NCBI GenBank assembly: GCA_948964545.1
Contig: CAREDV010000002.1
Span: forward strand, 1-64,000
DNA length: 64,000 nucleotides
Source of the DNA: an uncultured bacterium
GTDB taxonomy: Bacteria; Cyanobacteriota; Vampirovibrionia; Gastranaerophilales; Gastranaerophilaceae
Reading direction: 5' to 3'
Within the stretch, counting starts at the first letter, position 1. Each line of letters starts with the position of its first letter. The notes under the pieces are model-generated. The model was not told the origin of the DNA. It saw nothing but the letters and a program-made list of their open reading frames with translations, and did not search any database. Positions 16,537-25,796 of this stretch are shown here, in pieces. The position numbers and the translations under genes were made by a program.

Positions 16537-17613
16537 ATGAATATTAACGATTTTAGAAAAAATATATTTTTAAATTCCCAGTATTGTACTTATTATATTG
16601 ATAAAGGATGTACAGTGCTTGCTGGCGTTATGAGAAGTTTTGGGTATAAATATGCCGTGAAGCTTCCTGATGAAAAAATTGAACAAGTTAATATTGTTTA
16701 CAGAAAGTTTACTACTCTTATTAATTGCATTATGGGGGTGGAAATTCTTTTGTATATATATTTATTTGTATTTCCGTATTATTTAAAACTCTTACAGATG
16801 CCGTTTTTTGTCATGGGTTTAATTCTTTGTGCGATTCCGCTTGTAATGCTTTATTTGACATATATTGCAGTAAATTATTTATATGAAAATTTTTTGGTAA
16901 GATATATTGGAACTTTCCAAAGAGTTAAGTTTCAGCCGAATATTTATAATATAGAGCCTAAGGCTTATGAAAATTATAGAAAAACTCCTAAAAAAAGTGT
17001 TTATGTTCTTGCTATTATGATGATGGTATTTTTATATTTTGCATTTATGCCAATGTTAATTGATAATTTGGTTTCTACAGGAAAATATAAGTCTGCTTTG
17101 AAAAATGCAAATATTTATACAAAATTTATTCCGATTTTTCCTGATGTATATGCTCAAAGAGCTTATGCAAAATTCAAACTCGGACAATATGATGATGCGG
17201 TTAAAGATTATAATTTAGCAAATTCATACAGCATGTCGAATGTTTTTGATTTAGATATTTTGGGTGTAAAAACTTATTATCTGCCTTTTGATGAAATGAT
17301 AAAAGGATTTGACAGTGCTATTGCCAAGCATGATAAAAAAATCGAAAAACAATTTTTGATGGCTGAAAAAGCAAATTATCTAATGAAAAATAAAAAATAT
17401 CGTCAAGCTTTACCGCTGTATGATGAATTGATTAATACATACAAGAAATGTGAAGATATTGCTTTTGCCCCTGAAGAAGCTTATTACGGCAGAGGCAGAG
17501 CAAAAGCTTTAACGGGTGATGCTCACGGTGCTGATGTAGATAATGCAATTGCAAAGAAAATGTGTACTGAATGCGAATACAATTTTGATACAAATTTGGT
17601 TAATAAGCCGTAG
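16537..17613 (+). CDS. Membrane protein with TPR-like C-terminus
   Basis: 358 aa, family not recognised. Two or three hydrophobic segments lie at about 60-80, 88-112 and 155-175. A soluble C-terminal part follows with tetratricopeptide-like repeats (YAQRAYAKFKLGQYDDAVKDYNLA; AEKANYLMKNKKYRQALPLYDELI). It is probably an inner-membrane scaffold. There is no Shine-Dalgarno; the -10 box is 6 nt before the start. It is followed after 70 nt by the SEC-C gene on the same strand. Confidence 0.75.
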   Translation: MNINDFRKNIFLNSQYCTYYIDKGCTVLAGVMRSFGYKYAVKLPDEKIEQVNIVYRKFTTLINCIMGVEILLYIYLFVFPYYLKLLQMPFFVMGLILCAIPLVMLYLTYIAVNYLYENFLVRYIGTFQRVKFQPNIYNIEPKAYENYRKTPKKSVYVLAIMMMVFLYFAFMPMLIDNLVSTGKYKSALKNANIYTKFIPIFPDVYAQRAYAKFKLGQYDDAVKDYNLANSYSMSNVFDLDILGVKTYYLPFDEMIKGFDSAIAKHDKKIEKQFLMAEKANYLMKNKKYRQALPLYDELINTYKKCEDIAFAPEEAYYGRGRAKALTGDAHGADVDNAIAKKMCTECEYNFDTNLVNKP

Positions 17614-17684
17614 AATATTAACCTGTTATAGTATTGAGTTTTGAAATTTTTTAAAGTATCTTTGAATTAAAGAGGAGAGTTATA

Positions 17685-18956
17685 ATGCTTATATTAGAAG
17701 ACTTGAAAGAAATTAATGATGTTATAAAAGAATTAGCAGTGTTTATCCAAAATGACGAGATAGTTAAGCCTGATTTTGAAGAGTATTTGAAAACTATTGG
17801 GAATACAAATTTGCAATCAGCTTGTTTTACATATATTTTTGAACGAAATTTAAACAACAAAAGTATTCTGACATTGTATTTGGAAAATACTAAAAAAGTT
17901 TCCGCATCTTCTAAAAAAATAATAAAAGCTTTAATGAAGTCAGTTTCTTCAATATTTGAAGTAAAAAAAGTTTTGCAAAACGGATTTGAATTGAATAATA
18001 TAATCAACGAAAAAACTTACAGTGTTTTATCTCTTGTTAAAATGACAAGTTTTCGCGGAATCGGGTCGGGGCAGTATGTTGTTGCAAGAATTTTCAAGTT
18101 TGAAGATGCATATTACTTGCTTGAAATTTCTGGAGTTCTTCCATCATCAAGACGTGATGATGCTTTGAGATATTCAGTTGCAAAAATTATTCAAAATCCT
18201 GAACTTGTTTATCTGGATAACCCAGAAAAACAAAAAGAGATTGAAAAAGAGATTAAATCTATTTACAAAAAATTTATCGACTTTTTCGGTATTGATGAAA
18301 TTGTTACGACAAACCGTTTTGCAGACGATTTGATAGGCGCTTTTAACGATTTTGCGGAAGGCGGAGAAAAAGCGGATATTTCAGATAAAATTCAAACTCT
18401 TGAAGGATATAAATTCTTTAATGTAAATGAGTTTAATAATTCATATGACAATTTTCTTGAAAATTCACTCGGCGGATTTTCTTCTCACAAAGAAGTTTAT
18501 GATGTCGGTATAATTTTTGATAAGGAATTAGGTTTGTATGCAGTACCTTTCTTTGAAACATTCAACCAAATTATTGAAAATCCTGAAAAAGTTGAAAACG
18601 CAAAGGCTTGTGTGGAATTTTTCCTTAATAACGACAAATTCTCAGCAAATATAATAAAAAGAATTGCAGAACGCCATGAAAACTTTATGGATGTTGTGAA
18701 TAATTTGCTTGGTACTGAATACACATTTGATGAGCTTTTAGAGCATTACAAATCAAGATATTTGGAAAACAAAATTTTCTCATCAACTACAGTTTTATAT
18801 AAGTCTAAAGCGTTTTCAAAAACTTTAGGTATAATAGAAGAAGATATTGAAAAACCGTCTTTAGAGGGTATTGCTTTAAGCAAAGTCGGCAGAAACGACC
18901 CTTGTCCTTGCGGAAGCGGCAAAAAGTTCAAAAAATGCTGCGGCGCAAATTTATAA
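17685..18956 (+). CDS. SEC-C motif protein, otherwise unknown
   Basis: 423 aa with a C-terminal SEC-C zinc-binding motif, NDPCPCGSGKKFKKCCG, the motif found at the end of SecA and in many unrelated proteins. The rest is mixed helix and strand and was not recognised. No signal or membrane segment is visible, so it is cytoplasmic. GAGGAG precedes the ATG. It ends at a strong terminator. Confidence 0.8.
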   Translation: MLILEDLKEINDVIKELAVFIQNDEIVKPDFEEYLKTIGNTNLQSACFTYIFERNLNNKSILTLYLENTKKVSASSKKIIKALMKSVSSIFEVKKVLQNGFELNNIINEKTYSVLSLVKMTSFRGIGSGQYVVARIFKFEDAYYLLEISGVLPSSRRDDALRYSVAKIIQNPELVYLDNPEKQKEIEKEIKSIYKKFIDFFGIDEIVTTNRFADDLIGAFNDFAEGGEKADISDKIQTLEGYKFFNVNEFNNSYDNFLENSLGGFSSHKEVYDVGIIFDKELGLYAVPFFETFNQIIENPEKVENAKACVEFFLNNDKFSANIIKRIAERHENFMDVVNNLLGTEYTFDELLEHYKSRYLENKIFSSTTVLYKSKAFSKTLGIIEEDIEKPSLEGIALSKVGRNDPCPCGSGKKFKKCCGANL

Positions 18957-18957
18957 T

Positions 18958-18980
18958 AAAAGCAGGTTCATCCTGCTTTT
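18958..18980. terminator. Terminator after the SEC-C gene
   Basis: AAAAGCAGG-TTCAT-CCTGCTTTT, a perfect 9-bp stem, between convergent genes. Confidence 0.85.
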
Positions 18981-18997
18981 ATATTTTATCTGGATTT

Positions 18998-19561
18998 TTA
19001 CTCGAGTGTCTTTAAAATTTCTAAGAGTGCTTTTGAACTCATTCCGATTATATTTTCCAAATCACCTGTGTACGATTTGATATACCCTTCAGGCATTTCT
19101 TGTATGCCGTATGAGCCAGCTTTGTCAAAGGGGTTGAAATTATCTATATAATAATGTATTTGCTCATCTGTAAGATGTTCAAAGGTTACATGGCTTGTTG
19201 TTGACTTCTTTTTAACTTCTTTTGTTTCAGAATTTATGACAACGATGCTTGTTACAACCTGATGCGTTTTGCCTGAAAGTTTTTTTAACATCTCAAACGC
19301 GCCTTGAACCCCATCAGGTTTGCCAAGGATTTCATTATCTAAAACTACAACTGTGTCTGCACCGATAATTATTGCAGGTTCGTCTGTAACAATCGCTTTT
19401 GCCTTATTATAGGCAAGATTTTCTATAAATTCATAAGAAAAAGCCGTCGTCGTATGTTCTTCAACGTACGGGGACGGCATAATTTCAAATTTAATTTTTA
19501 TCCTTTTCATAATGTCGGCTCTTCTGGGAGAAGAAGAAGCCAGGATGATTTTTCCCACCAT
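18998..19561 (-). CDS. maf: Maf family nucleotide pyrophosphatase
   Basis: 187-aa Maf/YhdE-type enzyme that hydrolyses non-canonical or methylated nucleoside triphosphates and has been linked to septum formation. Signatures: ILASSSPRRADIM at the N-terminus, IIGADTVVVLD with the catalytic Asp, GKPDG, and DKAGSYGIQ. No good ribosome site is seen before the ATG. A 78-aa hypothetical gene lies just upstream on the same strand. Confidence 0.93.
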   Translation of the reverse strand: MVGKIILASSSPRRADIMKRIKIKFEIMPSPYVEEHTTTAFSYEFIENLAYNKAKAIVTDEPAIIIGADTVVVLDNEILGKPDGVQGAFEMLKKLSGKTHQVVTSIVVINSETKEVKKKSTTSHVTFEHLTDEQIHYYIDNFNPFDKAGSYGIQEMPEGYIKSYTGDLENIIGMSSKALLEILKTLE

Positions 19562-19615
19562 TTTGTTCTCGCTTTCTGATGTTATTTTACAACAAAAAGT
19601 TTGAACAGAAAACTT

Positions 19616-19852
19616 TTATCTCGCGCGGGTTCGAGTATACCTTGCTGTACGGGCGTTAATTGCATAGCAGGCAATGTTGAGCCTTTGTTTAAGGTTCATC
19701 ATATTACGATACATGCTTGCATAATCATTCATGGCATCCATCATTTTTTGCGGGTCTACCATTGATTCCATGTTCTCGTGATTATCAACTTTTTCTTCTG
19801 CATATTTTTTGACCAGCAGTTGGTCAATGTAATCCTCAGCTCCTATTGCCAT
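19616..19852 (-). CDS. Hypothetical protein (78 aa)
   Basis: Small Met-rich helical protein with a basic C-terminus (RTARYTRTRAR). The middle helix reads MMDAMNDYASMYRNMMNLKQRL. GGGAGGA lies before the ATG. Family not recognised. It lies between maf and the divergent coiled-coil gene at 20126. Its basic tail recalls the Arg-rich tail of the 579-aa protein at 596-2335. Confidence 0.6.
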   Translation of the reverse strand: MAIGAEDYIDQLLVKKYAEEKVDNHENMESMVDPQKMMDAMNDYASMYRNMMNLKQRLNIACYAINARTARYTRTRAR

Positions 19853-20065
19853 GAAGATCCTCCCTTAATAAATTAAATTGTATATCCTATTGATGAGAAA
19901 ATATCTTAAATATTCCTTATGTATATACTAAGTATTTCATTCCCAAAAAATTGCCTTTTTTAAGTGTGATTGTTAACATTTGTTTACATATCCTCTAAAT
20001 GTATGATTTTTCTAAGGGAACTATATATATTTCACGTTTAATACCGTATAATTTTTATAGTAATG

Positions 20066-20093
20066 TTGACTTTTTATTAAGCATCATTAAAAC
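20066..20093 (+). promoter_or_regulatory. Possible promoter of the 20126 gene
   Basis: TTGACT, 16 nt, TAAAAC in an otherwise empty 270-base intergenic region. Confidence 0.35.
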
Positions 20094-20125
20094 AAAAACA
20101 GGTAGTATAAAAGGAGAGCAGCTTT

Positions 20126-21379
20126 ATGGGTATGGCAGCTTCACAAGCAAGATATTTAGGCTTAACAGCAAGAAAAACTAACGTTGAATATGAAGGACAG
20201 CAGGTTAACCAGGCACGTACAGCACTGGCAAACCAAAGTGCAAATACTTTTAATGAACTTCTTGCACTTGAAGTTCCGACTGCTCCGAGTACTCAGGATT
20301 ACACAACATTGCAGTATTCTTACCAGGATGGTGTTAACGGCGAAACAATTACCGATATGGCAGAATTGATTAATGATCCTGATGGTTACAACTATATGAT
20401 TACACACTATCATTATTCTGACGTGTTTACAGGGGTTCAATCGCTGAAAACAAATCCTCAGGTGAGCTTTGGAACTAAATCAGCTAAAAATTTAGTCTCA
20501 AAAGATGAAGTTAAATATGATACTGCAACTGATACATATACTGTTAATGGTCAAACTTTGACAAAATATGATCCGAATGTAGAAGAACAGAAAAAGGCTT
20601 ATTCACAAATCATAACTGATTATGATGAATTCAGAAAATTTGCTGTTGAAGATGTGTTTATTTTTACTGATGCTGACGGTAAATTAAGTTTTGCATCAAG
20701 AAGTGATTTGAAAAAAGCATCCAACGGAAGTTCTGACCTTGCGGCATATACTGTAAATGAAAATGTTCCATCTTATGTTGGAAACAGCAGTGTATTGCCT
20801 TACGATCCGTTTGATCCTGATATGAAAGCTTCTTATGAACAGATTTGCAGAGATTTCCCAGCAGAAACAATTTCAGAATCAGAAAATATTTACACATGGA
20901 AGTTTCAGGGGACAACATATTTCGGTACATTAGAGGATTTACAGGCAGCAGCAGACAGTGCACCTGATAAGACAAAACCGACAGAAAATCAAAATAAATT
21001 ACCGATTTATGATGCGGAAAACGTTAAAACAAAAATCGAAAGAAAACAGAGAGCTTTTGTGGATTTGGACGACACAGGCAGACCGCAGAGCATCAGATAT
21101 GAGGATTCTACGATAACTTACACGTTGAATACCGAAACAATTACTGATGAAAATGCATATAACGACGCGATGAACCAGTATAATTATGATATGCAGGTTT
21201 ATGAAAAGAAAATTGCTGATATCAATGCTAAGACTGAAAAAATTCAACAGCAGGACAGGACTCTTGAATTACGTTTAAGACAGCTTGATACAGAACAAGA
21301 TGCGCTTCAAACAGAAATGGAAGCAGTTAAAAAGGTTATTGAAAAGAATATTGAATCTACGTTTAAAACGTTTGAATAG
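20126..21379 (+). CDS. Hypothetical protein with helical termini, possible export substrate
   Basis: 417 aa, no signal peptide. The N-terminal ~45 residues form a conserved-looking amphipathic helix (ASQARYLGLTARKTNVEYEG onward) and the C-terminal ~60 residues a charged coiled coil. The middle is rich in Tyr, Asp and Thr. Helical ends around a variable centre are how hook-associated and similar axial proteins are built; this is an analogy only. AAAGGAGAG precedes the ATG. A Gly-rich gene follows after 20 nt, so they are probably cotranscribed. Confidence 0.65.
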   Translation: MGMAASQARYLGLTARKTNVEYEGQQVNQARTALANQSANTFNELLALEVPTAPSTQDYTTLQYSYQDGVNGETITDMAELINDPDGYNYMITHYHYSDVFTGVQSLKTNPQVSFGTKSAKNLVSKDEVKYDTATDTYTVNGQTLTKYDPNVEEQKKAYSQIITDYDEFRKFAVEDVFIFTDADGKLSFASRSDLKKASNGSSDLAAYTVNENVPSYVGNSSVLPYDPFDPDMKASYEQICRDFPAETISESENIYTWKFQGTTYFGTLEDLQAAADSAPDKTKPTENQNKLPIYDAENVKTKIERKQRAFVDLDDTGRPQSIRYEDSTITYTLNTETITDENAYNDAMNQYNYDMQVYEKKIADINAKTEKIQQQDRTLELRLRQLDTEQDALQTEMEAVKKVIEKNIESTFKTFE

Positions 21380-21399
21380 CGCGAGCAAGAAAGGTTTTT

Positions 21400-22218
21400 A
21401 TGTCTTACAAAAACGATAGTTATTTAGTAATAGCAAACAAATTCGGCTCTGCAGGGTCAGATGCCAAAGCTCAATTGTGGGAAACTTACGATAAGCTTCG
21501 CGACTTAACCGTTTCAGGAAGCGGTATGGGAACAGGTTTTGAATCCACAGGGGGATTTTTATATAATCTTGCAAGTTTGCTTGCACCTTCATCGTTTGCA
21601 ACGGTTTTTGGTGCATCAGAATCCATGAATATTCCTGGAACTTCTTATGCTTCAAAATTTAACGGCGGTTCTTCATACGGTTTGGATTCTTTATATAACT
21701 TTTCTGGTTTCCCTGGCGGTGCTGCCCCTATTTCCTGGGGTCTTGACGGATTTGCAACAGGTGGTGCTTCTTCAATCGTAAGCGGCTGGGGAAGTGATAT
21801 GGGAACTGCAACAGGATACGCATCAGGTATTGGCGGAATTGCAGATGTTGCAAGCGCTGCTGCATACGGGCTTGGCGCTGCTAACGGGTATGGGTTTTCT
21901 ATGAAAAACCTAGTATTGCCTGTTGCGGGTGTAATTTCTGGCTGGGGCGGTATTATGCAGGCTGCAGCCCCTTATTTGGGTGAATATGGGCTTCCTGCAC
22001 TTGTTATGGGTAATTTGATGCAGGGAACATCATCAGCTGCACTTTCTGCTTATCAAAATGTTACTGGTAATATTACCGCAAATGCAGATACTATTTTGTC
22101 CCAAAAAGTCAGAAACATAGAAACTGTATGTAAAATGCTTGATACACAAGGTGATGTCGTCAAGAAGATGCTTAAAGAATCTATTGAAGGCGACAGTAAA
22201 GCAATCCAAAACTTGTAA
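21400..22218 (+). CDS. Hypothetical Gly-rich, partly hydrophobic protein
   Basis: 272 aa. The centre (about 80-205) is Gly/Ala/Ser/Tyr-rich and hydrophobic with several GG repeats. The C-terminal ~55 residues form a polar helix (NIETVCKMLDTQGDVVKKML). There is no Sec signal. AAGAAAGG precedes the ATG. It is the second gene of a likely operon with 20126, and its stop codon lies inside the terminator stem. Its function is unknown; membrane insertion or secretion is possible. Confidence 0.65.
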   Translation: MSYKNDSYLVIANKFGSAGSDAKAQLWETYDKLRDLTVSGSGMGTGFESTGGFLYNLASLLAPSSFATVFGASESMNIPGTSYASKFNGGSSYGLDSLYNFSGFPGGAAPISWGLDGFATGGASSIVSGWGSDMGTATGYASGIGGIADVASAAAYGLGAANGYGFSMKNLVLPVAGVISGWGGIMQAAAPYLGEYGLPALVMGNLMQGTSSAALSAYQNVTGNITANADTILSQKVRNIETVCKMLDTQGDVVKKMLKESIEGDSKAIQNL

Positions 22219-22237
22219 ATTTTATTTACAAGTTTTT
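22208..22237 (+). terminator. Terminator overlapping the stop codon
   Basis: AAACTTGTAAAT / ATTTACAAGTTT, a perfect 12-bp stem with a 3-nt loop and T-run. The TAA stop at 22216 is within the stem. The next 160 bases hold no other feature I can support. Confidence 0.8.
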
Positions 22238-22395
22238 TGCTATTGTTAAAGAAATTGTAAAGTTGTCCGTAATTAAAGGAAGTGAAACTTATAGACTGAA
22301 ATGTTAAGACATGTTAAACAAGTGCCTCAAATCATGGCAATTCTTGGGTTTAAATTGTTTTTATATACATGTAGGTCTAAAGTGTAAGGAGAAAA

Positions 22396-22668
22396 ATGCT
22401 TCGAGAAACTTTAGAAATGAATATAAAAAGAATAATTGACTTCTTAATATATTCAAAAAACTTTCTGATAAGAAAGAATCCTATAAAATCAATGCAAGAT
22501 TCAGTTGTAGAAGGAATAAAAGAATTTCTTACAATGAATAAGAAACGTAAAATGGCGCAGTACAGGTTGAATTACCACCGCCACCAGTTTCAAAAGATGG
22601 AACAGCTGATAGCAGAAAACAATCAGCATACTTTCTTGAAGGGTAACAACCTCAACGAAACAAGGTAG
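22396..22668 (+). CDS. Hypothetical basic helical protein (90 aa)
   Basis: Small Lys/Asn-rich helical protein; AAGGAG lies 4 nt before the ATG. It has an amphipathic N-terminal half (RIIDFLIYSKNFLIRKNP) and a charged C-terminal helix with HRHQFQKMEQLI. It is followed after 14 nt by another coiled-coil gene, so the two are cotranscribed. Family not recognised. Confidence 0.6.
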   Translation: MLRETLEMNIKRIIDFLIYSKNFLIRKNPIKSMQDSVVEGIKEFLTMNKKRKMAQYRLNYHRHQFQKMEQLIAENNQHTFLKGNNLNETR

Positions 22669-22682
22669 AAGGACAATCTAAA

Positions 22683-23009
22683 ATGGGATTAATTGTAGCA
22701 CATATCAGGGCAATGTATCTTCAACAGCAAAAGTTGGATTTGGAGTACAAGATTCAATTGATAACTCAAACCAGAATGGGATTATCTAAATCTGTAGATG
22801 ATTTGTTGCAGGTAGGCAATGATTTTGACCCAGAGTCGCCAACGACCAAGATGCTCCAGCAGCGGCAGGCGAAACTGAAAGTTTTGGAGCAAAAACTCGA
22901 CCAGCAGATGAATCAATATAAAGTAAGGCTGGATATGATTGAAACAGAATTACAATCGGCAAGACAGATGCGTGATAAGAGTATTCAGGAAGCTTTCTCA
23001 TATAAATAA
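22683..23009 (+). CDS. Hypothetical coiled-coil protein (108 aa)
   Basis: Almost entirely helical, Gln/Lys/Glu-rich with heptad leucines (KMLQQRQAKLKVLEQKLDQQ). AAGGA lies before the ATG. The size and coiled-coil nature are like export-apparatus stalk proteins (FliJ/YscO) or small chaperones, but no specific motif supports either. It ends at a terminator shared with the convergent gene. Confidence 0.6.
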   Translation: MGLIVAHIRAMYLQQQKLDLEYKIQLITQTRMGLSKSVDDLLQVGNDFDPESPTTKMLQQRQAKLKVLEQKLDQQMNQYKVRLDMIETELQSARQMRDKSIQEAFSYK

Positions 23010-23010
23010 T

Positions 23011-23040
23011 AAAAAAGACCTCTTAATGAGGTCTTTTTTT
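23011..23040. terminator. Bidirectional terminator
   Basis: AAAAAAGACCTC-TTAAT-GAGGTCTTTTTT, a long stem between convergent genes. Confidence 0.9.
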
Positions 23041-23579
23041 TATAAATTAGTTTGAACAAATAAGCTTATTATATCATTCAATGCTGAAGATTGGCGTTGA
23101 TATTTTTGAGATTGTCTTTCCAATACGCCGATTTGTTTTTTGTATTCCATAATAGACGCCTGGCATTCTCGTGATGAATTATTTAAGCTTTCTTGAACAC
23201 CTTGAGCTTCTTGTAAAACACTTTTCATAGAAATTCCCAAAGCTTCCATTGTCTGTTTAATAATTTGTGCGCCTGTTTGTTTTGAAACGCCTGAAGGAAG
23301 CTGGTTTATAAGTTGTTTTAAAACCATTACGTTTGTTGGAATTTCAATGCCGTCCAAGTCGTTTGCAAAAGTTTCTTTTTCCTGTGCAAATGTCATTGGT
23401 GTGAAAGTCGGAGTAATTACGGGAGTTTCTTCCATAAATGAATTGTCCGATTCTTCAAATGTATTATAATCCTCTTCAATTATAGCGGGGTTTTCCACTA
23501 CGTTTTGAATTTCAATATCAGATTGTTGTTTTAAAGCTTCAACTATTTTTTTGCCTACGCCTTCAGTTATTTTATTCAT
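23040..23579 (-). CDS. Hypothetical protein with C-terminal coiled coil (179 aa)
   Basis: The start at 23579 (ATG) is preferred over the TTG just upstream; AGAGGA precedes it. There is an acidic, disordered centre (about 30-70), then a helical region and a C-terminal coiled coil (SIMEYKKQIGVLERQSQKYQ). No signal peptide is present. Family not recognised. Divergently arranged with purH. Confidence 0.6.
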   Translation of the reverse strand: MNKITEGVGKKIVEALKQQSDIEIQNVVENPAIIEEDYNTFEESDNSFMEETPVITPTFTPMTFAQEKETFANDLDGIEIPTNVMVLKQLINQLPSGVSKQTGAQIIKQTMEALGISMKSVLQEAQGVQESLNNSSRECQASIMEYKKQIGVLERQSQKYQRQSSALNDIISLFVQTNL

Positions 23580-23683
23580 CAATTAATCCTCTTTTTCCTC
23601 ATTATAATTATAACAAAGAAATAATAAAATAAAAGTTTACGAAATGCTAAGTTTTTATGATATAATAAATGCGTGAGGTAAAT

Positions 23684-25189
23684 ATGAAAAGACGTGCGTT
23701 TATTAGTGTATATGACAAAGTAGGTTTGGAAGATTTTGCAAGAAATTTGTCTGAAAAATTTGAGTATGAAATTGTAGCGGGCAATGATACTTATGAATTA
23801 TTGAAACAAGCAGGTATTGAGGCTCTCAATGTCTCTGAGTTTTCACAAGGAAACGGGTTTCTTGTGAAAGATTATGATTGTTTGAACGAAACAATTTTTG
23901 CATCAATTCTTGCTGAAAGTTCTGATTCTATGGAGCTTAATGAACTGGAAAGAGCTGTTGTAAAAACTTTTGATATGGTCGTTGTAAATTTACGCCCGAT
24001 TGATGAAATTATTTCTGATGCATCAGATGCTGATGAAGCACTTTCAAAAATTGATGTTGCTGGACTTGCTGTTTTGCGCGCGGCAGCTAAAAATTATAAA
24101 CATGTAACCGTAATTACTGATAAATTAGATTATTATGTAGCTCTAAATGCAAATGAATTTGGCAGAATGAAACTAGCTTTGAAAGCTTTTAATTTTACCT
24201 CAAATTATGACAGACAGATTTGTACAACGCTTGCAGAACAGCTGGGTGACAAGCCTTTTAAGACATTTAATTTTGAAAAACTTAAAGATTTAAAGTATGG
24301 TGAAAATCCTCACCAGAGAGCATCTCTATATAAAATTGATAAAATGATTGACTATGAGGTTCTGAACGATAAAGAACTTTCATTTAATAATATTTTGAAC
24401 GTAACTGAAGCTGTTAATATCATAAGTGAATTTTATGATGTTAATTGTGTTGCTATTATTAGGCATAATAAGCCTTGTGGTGTTGCCCTTGGACGTTCTT
24501 TATATGAAGCATATACAAAAGCTTTTGACTGCGATCCGATAAGTTCTTTTTACGGTGTTGCAGGTTTTTCAAAAACAGTAGATGTTGAAGTTGCAAAACA
24601 TTTGAACTCAATGGCAGTGGAGGTTGTTGTAGCACCTGATTTTGATTCTAAAGCTATTAAATTGTTTGAGGATAATCCTGAAATTAAATTGGTTAAATTA
24701 AATACTTCATTAAAAGAATATAGACGTTTAACTGTGGAAGAGGTTATTATAACTCCGTTTGGTGCTCTTGTTCAGGACAGAAATAACAGTGAATTGAATA
24801 AGGAAATGTTCAAAGTCGTTACTAAGCAAAAACCTACTTCAGAACAAATTGAGGATGCTATTTTTGCCTGGAAAACGGTAAAACATGCTAAGACAAATTC
24901 TGTTGTTATAGCTAGAGATTTTAGGACAACAGCTATTGTGCAAGGACAGACAAATGCTCTATCAGCTGTAGAAAATGCTTTGAATTATGCATGTGATAAT
25001 TCTAAAGATGCAGTCCTCGCATCAGATACGGTTTTGACATCTGAAGATTGTATTTATTCTGCTGTCCAGGGAAGAATTGGGCTTATAATTCAGCCTGGTG
25101 GTTCAATAAAAGATCAAAGCTTGATTGATGTATGTGATAAATATGGAATTATAATGATTACGACAGGTATTCGAAACTACAGACAATAG
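23684..25189 (+). CDS. purH: Divergent PurH: AICAR transformylase-type protein with eroded IMP cyclohydrolase domain
   Basis: 501 aa from the ATG with GAGG upstream; a TGATATAAT -10 lies at 23658-23666. In normal PurH the N-domain closes IMP and the C-domain formylates AICAR. The C-domain keeps LKYGENPHQRASLY, NKPCGVALG, GGSIKDQSL and other family blocks, but the usual K-H of the active site reads R-H (IIRHNKPCG). In the N-domain the hallmark STGGT is AGNDT, the HPKIHGG segment is missing, and NLYPF is NLRPI. The cyclohydrolase may be inactive or changed. It could be a paralogue with another role. A copy of the dispersed repeat follows, then the dCMP deaminase gene. Confidence 0.8.
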   Translation: MKRRAFISVYDKVGLEDFARNLSEKFEYEIVAGNDTYELLKQAGIEALNVSEFSQGNGFLVKDYDCLNETIFASILAESSDSMELNELERAVVKTFDMVVVNLRPIDEIISDASDADEALSKIDVAGLAVLRAAAKNYKHVTVITDKLDYYVALNANEFGRMKLALKAFNFTSNYDRQICTTLAEQLGDKPFKTFNFEKLKDLKYGENPHQRASLYKIDKMIDYEVLNDKELSFNNILNVTEAVNIISEFYDVNCVAIIRHNKPCGVALGRSLYEAYTKAFDCDPISSFYGVAGFSKTVDVEVAKHLNSMAVEVVVAPDFDSKAIKLFEDNPEIKLVKLNTSLKEYRRLTVEEVIITPFGALVQDRNNSELNKEMFKVVTKQKPTSEQIEDAIFAWKTVKHAKTNSVVIARDFRTTAIVQGQTNALSAVENALNYACDNSKDAVLASDTVLTSEDCIYSAVQGRIGLIIQPGGSIKDQSLIDVCDKYGIIMITTGIRNYRQ

Positions 25190-25221
25190 TGGCGAAGCCG
25201 CTCTCCACACTCGGTTTTGGA
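25188..25221 (+). repeat. Dispersed repeat, copy C
   Basis: Reads AGTGGCGAAGCCGCTCTCC then CACTCGGTTTTGGA. It matches the 3' part of copies A and D best. It starts in the purH stop codon. Confidence 0.5.
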
Positions 25222-25241
25222 GGCAATATAGAGGAAAATAT

Positions 25242-25688
25242 ATGGAAATTAAGTCATGGGAAGATTATTTTTTAGATTTAGCTAAAACTTGTGCAAGCAG
25301 GTCAAACTGCATCAGAGCGCAGGTTGGTGCGGTTATTGTCGGTGAAGATAAAAAGATTAAGGCAACAGGCTACAATGGAACTCCCTCTAAAGTTGTATCA
25401 TGCTATGAGCGTGGTGAATGCTACAGAATAAAAAATAATATTCCATCTGGAACTTGCTATGAAACCTGCCGTTCAATTCATGCAGAGCAGAATGCTATAA
25501 TTCAGGCAGGTCAAGACCGTTGTAAAGATGCCACAATGTATATTTGGGGTCATAATTTTATCTGCATTTTGTGTAAAAGATTCATTGTTCAATCAGGTAT
25601 AAAAAATGTAGTTTTGCGAAAAGATGAAAATTCACCGATTTTGCATGTAACTGTTGACGACATTAGAGCTGAATTAAACGCTCAATAG
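25242..25688 (+). CDS. dCMP deaminase (ComEB family)
   Basis: Zinc enzyme that deaminates dCMP to dUMP for dTTP synthesis. In 148 aa the zinc/catalytic motif SIHAEQNAI supplies His and the proton-shuttle Glu, and CILCKRFI gives the two Cys ligands. An inserted Cys-rich loop (SCYERGECY...GTCYETC) matches family members that bind a second zinc. GAGGAAAATAT precedes the ATG. It lies about 50 nt after purH. Confidence 0.92.
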   Translation: MEIKSWEDYFLDLAKTCASRSNCIRAQVGAVIVGEDKKIKATGYNGTPSKVVSCYERGECYRIKNNIPSGTCYETCRSIHAEQNAIIQAGQDRCKDATMYIWGHNFICILCKRFIVQSGIKNVVLRKDENSPILHVTVDDIRAELNAQ

Positions 25689-25796
25689 ACTTTTTATAAA
25701 TTATCATTAAAACTATACTGAATTTGTATGATTTTTTGCATTAAAACTGTACAAATGTGGTGTAAATACGATATGATAATTATAGAAAGGAAATCT

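Noticed and set aside
22219..22395. Riboswitch in the gap before the 90-aa gene
   Set aside because: No recognisable aptamer core or terminator/antiterminator pair; only AT-rich sequence and the upstream terminator.
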